From contig NZ_CABFVU010000001.1 in the NCBI RefSeq assembly GCF_902150045.1, positions 2,976,001-3,040,000 of the forward strand: a stretch of DNA of 64,000 nucleotides, written 5' to 3'. Below the pieces are notes generated by a model. The model had not been told where the DNA came from. It saw only the letters and a program-made list of their open reading frames with translations, and did no database searches. Both the position numbers and the translations under genes were made by a program. The first letter of the stretch is position 1. Every line of letters begins with the position of its first letter. Source of the DNA: Chitinophaga polysaccharea. GTDB taxonomy: Bacteria > Bacteroidota > Bacteroidia > Chitinophagales > Chitinophagaceae. Below, piece by piece: positions 63,699-64,000 of this stretch.

Positions 63699-64000
63699 TC
63701 AGAGCGTTGGCCAGTTCTGCACCAGTTCTTTCAGCTGGTTCTGTCCTTCAGGCCAGTCACCCAGCCGGGATTCGCTGTTAATATGGCCTTTGGCGCCAGC
63801 GTTTACAAAGCGGCTTCCCCAGTACCGGGCAAAGAAAGCAGCCCTTTCCAGTGAACAGAAAGTATCATTGGTGCTGGCAACAATGATACTTTCAAAGGGC
63901 AGCTTAACCAAAGGGATCGGCGTAAAGCCGGTCGCTTCCGGTGGGAAGCCTGGTCTTTCTGCATCTGCAGGCGCTACCAGTAATGCGCCGCGGATCTTCC
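63699..64000 (-). CDS. RBBP9/YdeN-like serine hydrolase, cut by the right edge
   Basis: Only the C-terminal 100 residues are visible, and the frame is open to the last base. KLPFESIIVASTNDTFCSLE carries the catalytic Asp, and AKGHINSESRLGDWPEG the catalytic His. These match RBBP9/YdeN-type small alpha/beta hydrolases (about 180-190 residues), so the nucleophile Ser lies outside the window. The text before it, GALLVAPADAERPGFPPEAT, also fits. Substrate unknown. Confidence 0.82.
   Translation of the reverse strand, partial: KIRGALLVAPADAERPGFPPEATGFTPIPLVKLPFESIIVASTNDTFCSLERAAFFARYWGSRFVNAGAKGHINSESRLGDWPEGQNQLKELVQNWPTL

Overview
The window looks like a chromosome segment of a Bacteroidetes bacterium, most likely Chitinophagaceae (Chitinophaga-like). 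The signs are two SusC/SusD pairs, many exported glycoside hydrolases, RHS-type and PAS-type remnants, and promoter boxes of the Bacteroidetes TAnnTTTG type. I see no rRNA, tRNA, CRISPR array, insertion sequence or prophage. This is read by eye; no database search was possible.

Left region (1-6.9 kb), ordinary chromosome with scars: the end of a beta-propeller-like protein, a DEAD-box RNA helicase with a DbpA-type RNA-binding tail, a truncated alpha/beta hydrolase, an RHS-protein fragment, a small crystallin-J1-like protein, an AraC regulator with an SDR oxidoreductase, a TetR regulator, dipeptidase E and a doubtful small lipoprotein.

Arabinose region (6.9-26 kb and 33-45 kb): the first operon runs GH51 arabinofuranosidase, araB, araD, araA, a sodium/solute symporter, a NUDIX-fold regulator (AraR type) and a second GH51. 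It ends at a strong terminator followed by a broken GH43 arabinanase. Next come a GH127/GH146-type beta-L-arabinofuranosidase divergent from a lipoprotein mutarotase, and a SusC/SusD pair. After an amino-acid permease, an AraC regulator and a peptidase pair (S9 and DUF885), a second polysaccharide-utilisation cluster follows: SusC, SusD, a fasciclin lipoprotein, a DUF5007-like lipoprotein, GH127 and GH51. A 17-bp palindrome (ATTGT-N7-ACAAT) lies before four of these transcription units. It is a good candidate for the AraR operator. The proposed scheme is outer-membrane import of arabino-oligosaccharides, periplasmic trimming to L-arabinose, symport, then isomerase, kinase and epimerase to D-xylulose-5-phosphate.

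Right region (45-64 kb): a membrane protein, a lysophospholipase-like hydrolase, two outer-membrane barrels, an SDR, an aldose-epimerase-like protein, a TolC-MFP-RND efflux operon and its TetR regulator, with a shared 15-bp putative operator. Then come a PAS protein with a remnant of an RsbQ-like gene, a HAD phosphatase, a second NUDIX-type regulator convergent with a GH2 enzyme, a two-domain GDPD-like/alkaline phosphatase, and the end of an RBBP9-like hydrolase.

The most unusual non-coding feature is a family of long intergenic inverted repeats (14.3, 21.4 and 61.4 kb, with a minimal copy at 57.1 kb). Their arms share TTTGTCTGACTCAGGATT and 9-nt GATTACGCT units that vary in number. Several genes (GH43, RsbQ-like hydrolase, alpha/beta hydrolase, RHS) survive only as deletion remnants.
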